Below, piece after piece: positions 1 through 3,993 of a stretch of DNA of 8,284 bases (position 1 is its first letter; each line of letters starts with the position of its first letter). Source of the DNA: Patescibacteria group bacterium (lineage in GTDB: Bacteria > Patescibacteriota > Minisyncoccia > Phycocordibacterales > Phycocordibacteraceae). The stretch lies in contig SCVI01000052.1 in NCBI GenBank assembly GCA_004296925.1, positions 1 to 8,284 of the forward strand, in the 5' to 3' direction. The position numbers and the translations under genes are program-made. The notes under the pieces were generated by a model that was not told the DNA's origin, searched no databases, and saw only the letters and a list, made by a program, of their open reading frames with translations.

Positions 1-13
1 GCTCTTCCGATCT
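1..13 (+). other. Illumina adapter remnant at contig end
   Basis: Bases GCTCTTCCGATCT are identical to the 3' end of the Illumina TruSeq/read-1 adapter. A 13-base exact match at the first base of a contig is very unlikely by chance. These bases should be treated as vector and not as genome, and genomic sequence starts at about base 14. The groEL frame happens to stay open through them. Confidence 0.93.
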
Positions 14-14
14 C

Positions 15-377
15 GAAGAAGTCGCTGACTTTAAGAAAATGTCTAAAGAAGAGGAGATTGGGTACCGCATAGTACTTTCAGCTCTCGTTCGTCCTTTGAA
101 ACAAATTGCAATTAATGCAGGAAAGGAAAGCGGAGAGGTGATAGTGGATGCGGTCCGTAAATCAAAGGGTTTTGCGGGGTACGACGCAGTGAAAGATGAA
201 ATTGTTGCTGACATGATGCAAGCAGGAATTATTGATCCTGTGAAAGTTACTCGTGGAGGTATTGAGCACGCGGTTTCTGCAGCAGCAATCCTTCTTACTA
301 CAGAAGTTGCAATTGCAGACGAACCAGAAGACAAGAAAGAAGGTGTCCCAGGAGGCGGTATGGGAATGGACTACTAA
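15..377 (+). CDS. groEL: Chaperonin GroEL, C-terminal part (5' truncated)
   Basis: This is the last ~120 residues of the 60-kDa chaperonin, an ATP-driven cytoplasmic folding machine whose subunits form two seven-membered rings. The visible part covers the end of the second intermediate and equatorial domains. The family landmarks are present in order: EEIGYRIVLSALVRPLKQIA, then AGYDA, then IIDPVKVTR, then AAAILLTTEVAIAD, and a short glycine/methionine tail ending GGGMGMDY. The frame is open to the contig edge, so the gene continues to the left. Bases 1-13 are adapter, so the first trustworthy codon is GAA at 15. The ATG at 39 is an internal methionine and not a start. The tail has a single GGM-type unit rather than the long GGM repeat of E. 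coli GroEL, and it ends in DY. A 48-residue peptide gene follows after 33 bases and shares the terminator at 559. Confidence 0.96.
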   Translation, partial: EEVADFKKMSKEEEIGYRIVLSALVRPLKQIAINAGKESGEVIVDAVRKSKGFAGYDAVKDEIVADMMQAGIIDPVKVTRGGIEHAVSAAAILLTTEVAIADEPEDKKEGVPGGGMGMDY

Positions 378-410
378 AAATGTATTGATAAATATTTTTG
401 AAATCAAAAA

Positions 411-557
411 ATGTCTAAAGAAGATCTAACAAAGTTATCAGAAGAAGGTGAAGCGGGTGAAAATACGCAAAATCCTGAGAAATTTGAGCTGCCTCCGCAA
501 CAACGTGAACCTCACCCAGGGAATCCTCATGGAGAGGAACCAAGTAGTTGGGAATAA
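411..557 (+). CDS. 48-residue acidic, proline-rich hypothetical protein downstream of groEL
   Basis: This small ORF runs ATG to TAA, begins MSKEDLTKLSEEGEAG and ends EEPSSWE. It is hydrophilic, rich in Glu, Pro, Asn and Gln, and has no membrane segment or recognisable domain, so it is probably a disordered cytoplasmic peptide. It starts 33 bases after the groEL stop on the same strand and ends two bases before the terminator stem. A shared transcript with groEL is therefore likely. No Shine-Dalgarno sequence is visible before the start, only A-rich sequence. I do not recognise the family. Its position between groEL and a terminator and its codon-like composition support a real gene, but its small size leaves doubt. 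Confidence 0.55.
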   Translation: MSKEDLTKLSEEGEAGENTQNPEKFELPPQQREPHPGNPHGEEPSSWE

Positions 558-558
558 C

Positions 559-598
559 ACAACTAAAAACCCTCACGAGAGTGAGGGTTTTTAGTTGT
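559..598 (+). terminator. Strong symmetrical intrinsic terminator after groEL unit
   Basis: A perfect 18-bp inverted repeat (559-576 with 581-598) encloses a GAGA tetraloop. The GC-rich core CCCTCAC/GTGAGGG is flanked by AAAAA on the left and TTTTT on the right, so it could terminate transcription on either strand. It ends the groEL/48-residue unit just before a new promoter at 602. Confidence 0.93.
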
Positions 599-601
599 TT
601 A

Positions 602-629
602 TTGACAGACAGCCATAGTGGGTTATAGT
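602..629 (+). promoter_or_regulatory. Sigma-70-type promoter for the 51-residue ORF / lemA unit
   Basis: TTGACA at 602-607 is a perfect -35 box, followed by a 16-base spacer and TATAGT (624-629) as -10. The predicted transcription start is about 636, only about three bases before the ATG at 639, so the mRNA would be almost leaderless. The -35 box begins right after the groEL terminator. Confidence 0.8.
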
Positions 630-638
630 ACTCAAATT

Positions 639-794
639 ATGTCTAGAGAACATTTTCCAGAAGATCGAAACGAAGCTCGTGCACTCATTAAAAGTTTTAG
701 GGGCGCAGCCCGTTCAATTCGAGATGGTTTTGCTCGCATTCTTCGTGATTGGCGTAGGGAGGAGCGTACTAAAAGACTGAGCGCGGGTGCATAA
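639..794 (+). CDS. 51-residue basic helical hypothetical protein
   Basis: The ORF begins MSREHFPEDRNEARALIKSF and ends in the basic stretch RDWRREERTKRLSAGA. It is rich in Arg, Ala and Glu with hydrophobic residues spaced as in an amphipathic helix, and has no membrane segment. The start is chosen because a good promoter (TTGACA-N16-TATAGT) places the transcription start about three bases upstream of this ATG. It ends 19 bases before the lemA start, and the lemA -10 box lies in the gap. The basic helix could bind nucleic acid or a membrane surface, but no family is recognised and no function should be assigned. Confidence 0.6.
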   Translation: MSREHFPEDRNEARALIKSFRGAARSIRDGFARILRDWRREERTKRLSAGA

Positions 795-797
795 ATC

Positions 798-806
798 TGC
801 TATAAT
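798..806 (+). promoter_or_regulatory. Extended -10 promoter of lemA
   Basis: TGCTATAAT is a consensus extended -10 element (TGn plus TATAAT at 801-806), and no good -35 box is seen. The expected transcription start is 813-814, which coincides with the lemA ATG at 814. lemA could therefore be transcribed leaderless in addition to read-through from the promoter at 602. Confidence 0.7.
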
Positions 807-813
807 GAAGTAT

Positions 814-1374
814 ATGAATATTCTTTACATTGTCCTTGCTGTTGTTGCAGTACTTATCGTCTGGCTCGTTGTTGCGTATAACGGATTTATCAGTCTCAGG
901 AATCGCGCTAAAGAAGCATGGTCTGACATTGAGGTACAAATGAAGCGTCGTTATGATCTCATTCCAAACTTGATAGAAACGGTAAAAGGATACGCTGCGC
1001 ATGAAAAGCAGGCATTTGAAAATGTTTCAAACGCGCGCGCCGCTGCTATGGGGGCTACATCGGTTTCTGGTCACGCTGAGGCAGAAAATATGTTGACGGG
1101 TGCTTTGAAGAGCATTTTTGCAATTGCGGAAGCGTACCCAGATTTGAAGGCAAATCAAAACTTCTTGGAATTACAACGTGAACTTTCTGATACTGAAAAT
1201 AAAGTTATGGCATCTCGTCGTTTCTACAACACAAACGTAATGAGCTTGAATACTGCAATAGAGCAATTCCCAGGAAACATCATTGCAGGTATGTTCAAGT
1301 TTGTTCAAATGGATTTGTTCGAACTTACTGAAGCTGACAGTGCAGCTAAAGATCCTATAGCAGTTAAATTTTAA
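814..1374 (+). CDS. lemA: LemA family membrane-anchored protein
   Basis: This 186-residue protein has one N-terminal membrane helix (about residues 4-22, LYIVLAVVAVLIVWLVVAY) followed by a helical soluble domain, the normal LemA layout and length. Family signatures are clear: NRAKEAWSDIEVQMKRRYDLIPNLIETVKGYAAHE (residues 30-64, here in lower-detail form), AYPDLKANQNFLELQRELSD (107-126) and RRFYN (135-139). LemA proteins have no established biochemical activity. They are often encoded beside HtpX-type proteases and are thought to act in envelope or membrane-protein quality control. Longer GTG (787) and ATG (805) starts exist, but they overlap the -10 box, so ATG 814 fits both the promoter and the usual LemA N-terminus. 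A 56-residue ORF follows after 5 bases, then htpX, consistent with one operon. Confidence 0.95.
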   Translation: MNILYIVLAVVAVLIVWLVVAYNGFISLRNRAKEAWSDIEVQMKRRYDLIPNLIETVKGYAAHEKQAFENVSNARAAAMGATSVSGHAEAENMLTGALKSIFAIAEAYPDLKANQNFLELQRELSDTENKVMASRRFYNTNVMSLNTAIEQFPGNIIAGMFKFVQMDLFELTEADSAAKDPIAVKF

Positions 1375-1379
1375 GTACT

Positions 1380-1550
1380 ATGGCTTGGACAGAAGAATCG
1401 CTACATCATTCAGATGACGTCAGGTCAGAAACTGAAAGTGAATTGGCATTTAGACTTGTGAATTCAAACAAACCAGGTTCATTGCTGTACGTTTTTGGGC
1501 TAATGCTTGGAGGTAAAGATGAAAGGAGTAACGAATCTAAGAAAAAATAA
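1380..1550 (+). CDS. 56-residue hypothetical protein between lemA and htpX
   Basis: The ORF begins MAWTEESLHHSDDVRSETES and contains one short hydrophobic stretch, GSLLYVFGLMLGG (about residues 33-45), between charged ends. The tail is DERSNESKKK. The stretch is short for a membrane helix, so it may be a peripheral or weakly inserted segment. The gene starts 5 bases after the lemA stop and ends 34 bases before htpX. That tight spacing is the main reason to accept it, and it suggests co-translation with LemA and a role linked to the LemA/HtpX pair. No family is recognised. No Shine-Dalgarno is visible, and translational coupling to lemA is plausible. Confidence 0.62.
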   Translation: MAWTEESLHHSDDVRSETESELAFRLVNSNKPGSLLYVFGLMLGGKDERSNESKKK

Positions 1551-1584
1551 ATTTAACCCAAAAATCACTCCAAAAAGAATATAA

Positions 1585-2472
1585 ATGGCAACACTCTATC
1601 AAGACAGATCATCAAACATAGCAAAAACGTGGCTTCTAATGACCTCGTTTTTGGTTGTAGTTATTGCAATAGGCTGGGGGATTTCGTGGTATCTCAACTC
1701 ACCGGTGATTCTTTATGTGGCGGTTGCGTTTTCGCTCATCATGAATGTTGGTGCGTACTGGTTTTCAGACAAGGTCGTCTTGTCTATGACACACGCAAAG
1801 CCAGCAAGTAGGGAAGAATTTTTTGATTTTTATACAATTTCTGAAAACCTTGCGATTACCGCAGGTTTACCAATGCCAAAACTGTATGTAGTCAACGACC
1901 CGGCACCGAATGCTTTTGCAACAGGAAGAGATGAGAAGCACGCTGTAGTTGCTGCAACCACTGGGCTTCTATCAATGTTGAATAAAACAGAACTTGAAGG
2001 CGTTATTGCGCACGAAATGAGTCACATAAAAAACCGCGACATGCTGGTGATGACTATCACGGTAGTTCTTGCAGGATTTATAGCAATTCTTGCTGATATG
2101 TTTATACGCATGTCGTTTTTTGGCGGTGGAAATCGTGATAGCGATAGTAAGGCAGGAGTCATAGTTTTAGTAGTTGGAATTCTTGCAGCTATTCTTGCTC
2201 CTATTGCCGCACAACTTATTAAACTTGCTGTTTCAAGAAAGCGAGAATTTTTGGCAGACGCATCAGGTGCACTTTTGACTCGTTATCCGCAAGGACTCGC
2301 TTCAGCTTTGGAAAAAATTAGCTCGTACAATAGACCGATGCAAAGCGCGAGTACCGCGACAGCTCATCTCTTTATTTCAAATCCATTTGGACCGGGTGCA
2401 TTGAAAGGAATGAGTAAATTGTTCATGACACATCCTCCAGTCGAAGAAAGAATAAAGGCTTTGTTAGACTGA
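1585..2472 (+). CDS. htpX: HtpX-like membrane zinc metalloprotease (peptidase M48B)
   Basis: This 295-residue integral membrane protease is close to the usual HtpX length (about 290). It would cleave damaged or misfolded membrane proteins at the cytoplasmic face. The zinc site is intact: HEMSH at residues 143-147 gives two His ligands and the catalytic Glu144, and Glu221 in SRKREFLAD is the expected third ligand. Other HtpX landmarks are NAFATGRDEKHAVVAATTGL (109-128) and THPPVEERI near the C-terminus (282-290). Four hydrophobic segments are visible: about 16-37, 41-60, 153-176 and 190-215. It is the last gene of the 51-residue ORF/lemA/56-residue ORF/htpX group. The start ATG is preceded only by A-rich sequence (AAAAAGAATATAA) without a clear Shine-Dalgarno. 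It ends with TGA. Confidence 0.96.
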   Translation: MATLYQDRSSNIAKTWLLMTSFLVVVIAIGWGISWYLNSPVILYVAVAFSLIMNVGAYWFSDKVVLSMTHAKPASREEFFDFYTISENLAITAGLPMPKLYVVNDPAPNAFATGRDEKHAVVAATTGLLSMLNKTELEGVIAHEMSHIKNRDMLVMTITVVLAGFIAILADMFIRMSFFGGGNRDSDSKAGVIVLVVGILAAILAPIAAQLIKLAVSRKREFLADASGALLTRYPQGLASALEKISSYNRPMQSASTATAHLFISNPFGPGALKGMSKLFMTHPPVEERIKALLD

Positions 2473-2499
2473 TAGAATATCAATATACGAAAGCAGTAC

Positions 2500-2549
2500 A
2501 AAAAGTGATTTGATATATCATATCAGCGATACGGTGTATCAAATTACTT
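2500..2549 (-). terminator. Terminator between convergent htpX and minus-strand peptide gene
   Basis: A 16-bp hairpin forms from 2503-2518 and 2534-2549 with a 15-base loop. On the plus strand three pairs are G-U wobbles. Reading the minus strand, the stem is followed by TTTTT (complement of 2500-2504), so it best fits termination of the minus-strand 48-residue gene. It also lies 30 bases after the htpX stop and could stop plus-strand transcription less efficiently. Confidence 0.65.
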
Positions 2550-2567
2550 CTGCATGCAGAGGCATCA

Positions 2568-2714
2568 CTAAAGTTTCACGAGGTGTTTTATAAATTCTAG
2601 ACCTGCTCCCGCCACAGCGTGAGCTCCTACTTCGGCTCCGAAGTGCTTTATGGCCTCCAGTGTGCCAGCAGCACCTATACCTACCCCTATGATTTTTGCT
2701 TTTTCTAAAGACAT
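2568..2714 (-). CDS. 48-residue glycine-zipper peptide with internal repeat, unknown
   Basis: The peptide begins MSLEKAKIIGVGIGAAGTLE and ends GLEFIKHLVKL. A glycine/alanine-rich core (GVGIGAAG, GAEVGAHAVAGAG) gives several GxxxG-like spacings typical of helices that pack in membranes. A unit of the form LExIKH plus a hydrophobic residue occurs twice, at residues 19-25 and 39-45, exactly 20 residues apart, so the peptide looks internally duplicated. The frame is open to an upstream ATG at 2753 (61 residues). I prefer ATG 2714 because bases 2737-2763 match a noncoding leader before the 38-residue gene at 2883, where the equivalent ATG opens a frame of only four codons. A hairpin with a T-run follows the stop. 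Its small size, Gly zipper and Lys/His content recall membrane-active peptides or small membrane-protein partners, but this is inference and no family is recognised. Confidence 0.55.
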   Translation of the reverse strand: MSLEKAKIIGVGIGAAGTLEAIKHFGAEVGAHAVAGAGLEFIKHLVKL

Positions 2715-2736
2715 ATGAGCGAAGGGTAATTGCTGG

Positions 2737-2789
2737 TAATAATCGACCTTCATCTATATAACTTGATTTCTATATAAAAGGTTGCACAA
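2737..2789 (-). promoter_or_regulatory. Shared promoter/leader module, copy 1 (48-residue gene)
   Basis: On the minus strand this reads TTGTGCAAC, then 17 bases, then AGTTATATAGATGAAGG, then TCGATTATTA. Copy 2 at 3020-3073 has the same blocks with the same 17-base gap. TATATA could be the -10 box, which would put the transcription start near GGTCGAT and leave a leader of about 35 bases before ATG 2714. The TTGTGCAAC block is too far upstream for a standard -35 box (about 20-23 bases), so it may be an operator or an unusual -35 element. Confidence 0.55.
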
Positions 2790-2810
2790 TATCTATTGTT
2801 ATTTTTGATA

Positions 2811-2866
2811 TAAAAAAATCCCCGAAAGGGGATACATATAAGAAACCAGTGGACTGGTTTCTTATA
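2811..2866 (-). terminator. Two tandem hairpins with T-run, terminator of the 38-residue gene
   Basis: Reading the minus strand after the 38-residue gene, there is first a perfect 14-bp hairpin (2837-2850 with 2853-2866) and then ATCCCC-TTTC-GGGGAT (2818-2833) followed by a run of T residues (complement of the A-run at 2812-2818). The second hairpin is a textbook intrinsic terminator. The first, with only two unpaired bases at its tip, may protect the 3' end or be a second structural element. Confidence 0.8.
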
Positions 2867-2882
2867 TTGAGAAGAGTACAGA

Positions 2883-2999
2883 TTAACTCTCTTCCTTACT
2901 TGCAAATAGCTCACCAAAGAAAGCGAGTGCTCCGCGACCCTTTCTTTGCTCGGCTCCTATACGTGCACCTGCTGCTCTTTCTGTTCTTGCGTATGCCAT
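2883..2999 (-). CDS. 38-residue hypothetical peptide
   Basis: The peptide begins MAYARTERAAGARIGAEQRK and ends LAFFGELFASKEES: a basic Arg/Ala/Gly-rich first half, a short hydrophobic patch (ALAFFGELFA, residues 24-33) and an acidic end. It is too short for a confident coding call on its own. It does have a full gene setting on the minus strand: a conserved upstream/leader module (3020-3073), a leader of about 30 bases, and a terminator at 2811-2866. The same module precedes the 48-residue gene, so the two are probably co-regulated. No Shine-Dalgarno is clear before the ATG. No function is recognised. An alternative is that the transcript is a small RNA and the ORF is incidental. Confidence 0.5.
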   Translation of the reverse strand: MAYARTERAAGARIGAEQRKGRGALAFFGELFASKEES

Positions 3000-3019
3000 A
3001 TAGTTTAAGAAATTATTTT

Positions 3020-3073
3020 TAATTATCGACCTTTCATCTATATAACTAAAGATCTTTTGCATTCGTTACACAA
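3020..3073 (-). promoter_or_regulatory. Shared promoter/leader module, copy 2 (38-residue gene)
   Basis: The minus strand reads TTGTGTAAC, 17 bases, AGTTATATAGATGAAAGG, then TCGATAATTA. Against copy 1 the 27/28-base core differs by one substitution and one inserted base, and the distal 9-mer by one base, with identical spacing. The ATG inside the core opens only four codons (MKGR, then TAA), so the core is more likely control or leader sequence than protein-coding. The TAA of the doubtful ORF at 3066-3251 lies within the TTGTGTAAC block. Confidence 0.55.
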
Positions 3074-3251
3074 ATGTAAGTTTTGGTGCAATGTTACTTT
3101 TATTAAGGACGTAATCTATCTCGTGAACAATACGTAACTCTAGGAAAAATCGATTTCTCTTTCTTTTTCGACCAACCAAAACAATATTAGACATCAAAGA
3201 CGACTTACCTTGTTCTCCTCTAAATAGGCGTTTTGCTTCACGTGGTTCCAT
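3066..3251 (-). CDS. Possible 61-residue basic hypothetical protein
   Basis: The ORF begins MEPREAKRLFRGEQGKSSLM and contains a very basic block, GRKRKRNRFF, followed by LELRIVHEIDYVLNK. A GTG at 3278 would add nine residues. Nothing resembling a known domain is seen, no good promoter or Shine-Dalgarno precedes it, and its stop overlaps the conserved block of the next regulatory module. It fills an otherwise empty stretch on the same strand as two other small genes and has a non-random mix of residues, so it is listed as possible only. It could equally be a chance ORF or a decayed gene. Confidence 0.3.
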   Translation of the reverse strand: MEPREAKRLFRGEQGKSSLMSNIVLVGRKRKRNRFFLELRIVHEIDYVLNKSNIAPKLTFV

Positions 3252-3315
3252 ACATACTATTTTTAGTGATGTCTCCACTTGTAATACCTACGGTTCTACG
3301 CTCAAGTTGCAGATG

Positions 3316-3324
3316 TGGTATATA
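3316..3324 (+). promoter_or_regulatory. Probable extended -10 promoter of tRNA-Ser
   Basis: TGGTATATA matches the extended -10 form TGn-TATAnT except for its last base. The expected start is about 3331, ten bases before the mature tRNA 5' end at 3341. No -35 box at standard spacing is visible. TTCTAC at 3294-3299 is the nearest candidate, with a 19-base spacer. Confidence 0.5.
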
Positions 3325-3340
3325 AGAGGATTAGTACAAT

Positions 3341-3425
3341 GGAGGCGTCGGATAGTGGTTTATTCCACCACCTTGGAAAGGTGGCATACCGCAAGGTATC
3401 GAGAGTTCGAATCTCTCCGCCTCCG
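3341..3425 (+). tRNA. tRNA-Ser (anticodon GGA)
   Basis: This 85-base class II tRNA has a 7-bp acceptor stem GGAGGCG (3341-3347) with CGCCTCC (3418-3424) and discriminator G3425, as expected for serine. The anticodon stem CCACC/GGTGG encloses loop TTGGAAA with anticodon GGA at 3375-3377, reading UCC and UCU. A long variable arm ATACC-GCAA-GGTAT is present, and the T arm is GAGAG-TTCGAAT-CTCTC (3401-3417). The genomic bases after the discriminator are CAA, so the terminal CCA is not encoded and must be added by a CCA-adding enzyme. A terminator follows directly. Confidence 0.95.
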
Positions 3426-3428
3426 CAA
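3408..3428 (+). repeat. tRNA-Ser 3' end, source copy of repeats
   Basis: This part of the tRNA (T-arm 3' strand plus acceptor 3' strand and CA) contains the two words repeated downstream: CGAATCTCTCCGCC (3408-3421) recurs at 3595-3608, and CGCCTCCGCAA (3418-3428) recurs at 3630-3640. Confidence 0.85.
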
Positions 3429-3429
3429 A

Positions 3430-3469
3430 ATAATTACCCAATGTTCACACATTGGGTAATTATATTTTT
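3430..3469 (+). terminator. Intrinsic terminator of tRNA-Ser
   Basis: A perfect 15-bp inverted repeat (3430-3444 with 3449-3463) with loop TCAC is followed by ATTTTT. It begins five bases after the tRNA, so the tRNA is transcribed alone. Confidence 0.9.
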
Positions 3470-3479
3470 GCGAGAAGCC

Positions 3480-3490
3480 GGAGAGATTCG
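3480..3490 (-). repeat. Inverted copy of tRNA T-arm segment
   Basis: GGAGAGATTCG is the exact reverse complement of CGAATCTCTCC, which occurs at 3595-3605 and, in the tRNA, at 3408-3418. It lies between two AAGCCGGA-like direct repeats (3475-3482 GAAGCCGG, 3491-3498 AAAGCCGG). Confidence 0.75.
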
Positions 3491-3544
3491 AAAGCCGGAA
3501 GCGCGCCTGCGGGGCAGGGGAGAGCACTGAGGCGGGGTCGAGAA

Positions 3545-3585
3545 CACTTAGTATTTTACGAGACCTAGGAGTAAAATACTTAGTG
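3545..3585. repeat. Imperfect inverted repeat (14 of 15 pairs) with CCTAGG loop
   Basis: CACTTAGTATTTTAC (3545-3559) and GTAAAATACTTAGTG (3571-3585) pair with a single T-T mismatch. The 11-base loop contains the palindrome CCTAGG (3564-3569). No T-run follows on either strand, so this does not look like a terminator. A small hairpin GATTCG-TGAC-CGAATC (3585-3600) abuts it and runs into the repeated tRNA segment. Confidence 0.8.
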
Positions 3586-3594
3586 ATTCGTGAC

Positions 3595-3640
3595 CGAATC
3601 TCTCCGCCCTCGACAGGACGATGAAGCATCGCCTCCGCAA
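3595..3640 (+). repeat. Split second copy of the tRNA-Ser 3' end
   Basis: CGAATCTCTCCGCC (3595-3608) and CGCCTCCGCAA (3630-3640) are exact copies of overlapping parts of the tRNA-Ser 3' end, in tRNA order but separated by 21 extra bases, with CGCC present on both sides of the gap. Together they resemble a duplicated tRNA end interrupted by an insertion. The last A is the first base of the DUF1905 start codon. Confidence 0.75.
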
Positions 3641-3942
3641 TGAAACCAAAAACATATACATTCAAAGCAAAACTTTGGATCTATCCGGGGAATACGGCGT
3701 GGCACTTTGTCACTATTAATAAAGTACTCGCCAAGAAAATTAATGATGACAGAATGGAGCCTCGGGGTGGCTGGGGTTCAATACCAATGACAGTAAGCGT
3801 GGGGGACACAGTGTGGGACACTTCAATTTTTTGGAGTAAAGACGGTACATTTTTGTTGCCCATAAAAAATGAAGTAAGAAAAAAAGAAGGAATATACGCA
3901 GATGACACCGTACACGTCACGCTTGCGACACGGCACCGTTAA
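3640..3942 (+). CDS. DUF1905 domain protein
   Basis: This 100-residue protein is nearly all one small beta-rich domain of the DUF1905 type. The match is by recognised pattern: a first strand FKAKLWIYPG, the AWHFVTI motif (20-26), GGWGSIPMTVSVGDTVWDTS (43-62), then FLLPIKNEVRKKEGI (71-85) and DTVHVTL (89-95). The family has no known biochemical function. It often occurs alone or with a YdeI/OmpD-associated domain, which is absent here. The ATG at 3640 is the first start after an in-frame TGA at 3622, and it overlaps the end of the repeated tRNA-Ser sequence. No Shine-Dalgarno or clear promoter is visible. The next gene starts 51 bases downstream with its own candidate promoter. Confidence 0.87.
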   Translation: MKPKTYTFKAKLWIYPGNTAWHFVTINKVLAKKINDDRMEPRGGWGSIPMTVSVGDTVWDTSIFWSKDGTFLLPIKNEVRKKEGIYADDTVHVTLATRHR

Positions 3943-3979
3943 AGAAGTGTACAAATCTGGCATTCCGTGTTCGCGGGCG

Positions 3980-3985
3980 TATACT
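3980..3985 (+). promoter_or_regulatory. Candidate -10 box before the DUF1761-like gene
   Basis: TATACT lies eight bases before ATG 3994, giving a predicted start about two bases before the ATG, that is, a leaderless or nearly leaderless mRNA. The -35 region (TGGCAT at 3958-3963, 16-base spacer) is weak. Confidence 0.45.
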
Positions 3986-3993
3986 ATTTATAT

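Noticed and set aside
36..424. 17-base direct repeat (36-52 and 408-424) around ATGTCTAAAGAAGA
   Set aside because: One copy is inside groEL and one is the start of the next small gene. Common codons for MSKE explain it better than a functional repeat.
787..813. Longer GTG start for lemA
   Set aside because: It would place the start upstream of a consensus extended -10 box and add residues not typical of LemA N-termini.
2715..2753. Upstream ATG extending the 48-residue minus-strand peptide to 61 residues
   Set aside because: The added segment falls in the module shared with the 38-residue gene, where the equivalent ATG opens only four codons.
3315..3530. Plus-strand 71-codon ORF across tRNA-Ser, ending in the repeat region
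   Set aside because: It reads through the whole tRNA and its terminator; the VRISPPP-type sequence is the usual false translation of a tRNA-Ser 3' end.
2500..3640. CRISPR array
   Set aside because: The repeats present are two-copy, differently spaced and partly inverted; there is no regular repeat-spacer pattern.
3360..3665. Minus-strand 101-codon ORF over tRNA-Ser and the repeats
   Set aside because: It is antisense to the tRNA and to the start of the DUF1905 gene, and its length comes from repeat and hairpin sequence. No protein-like domain was seen.
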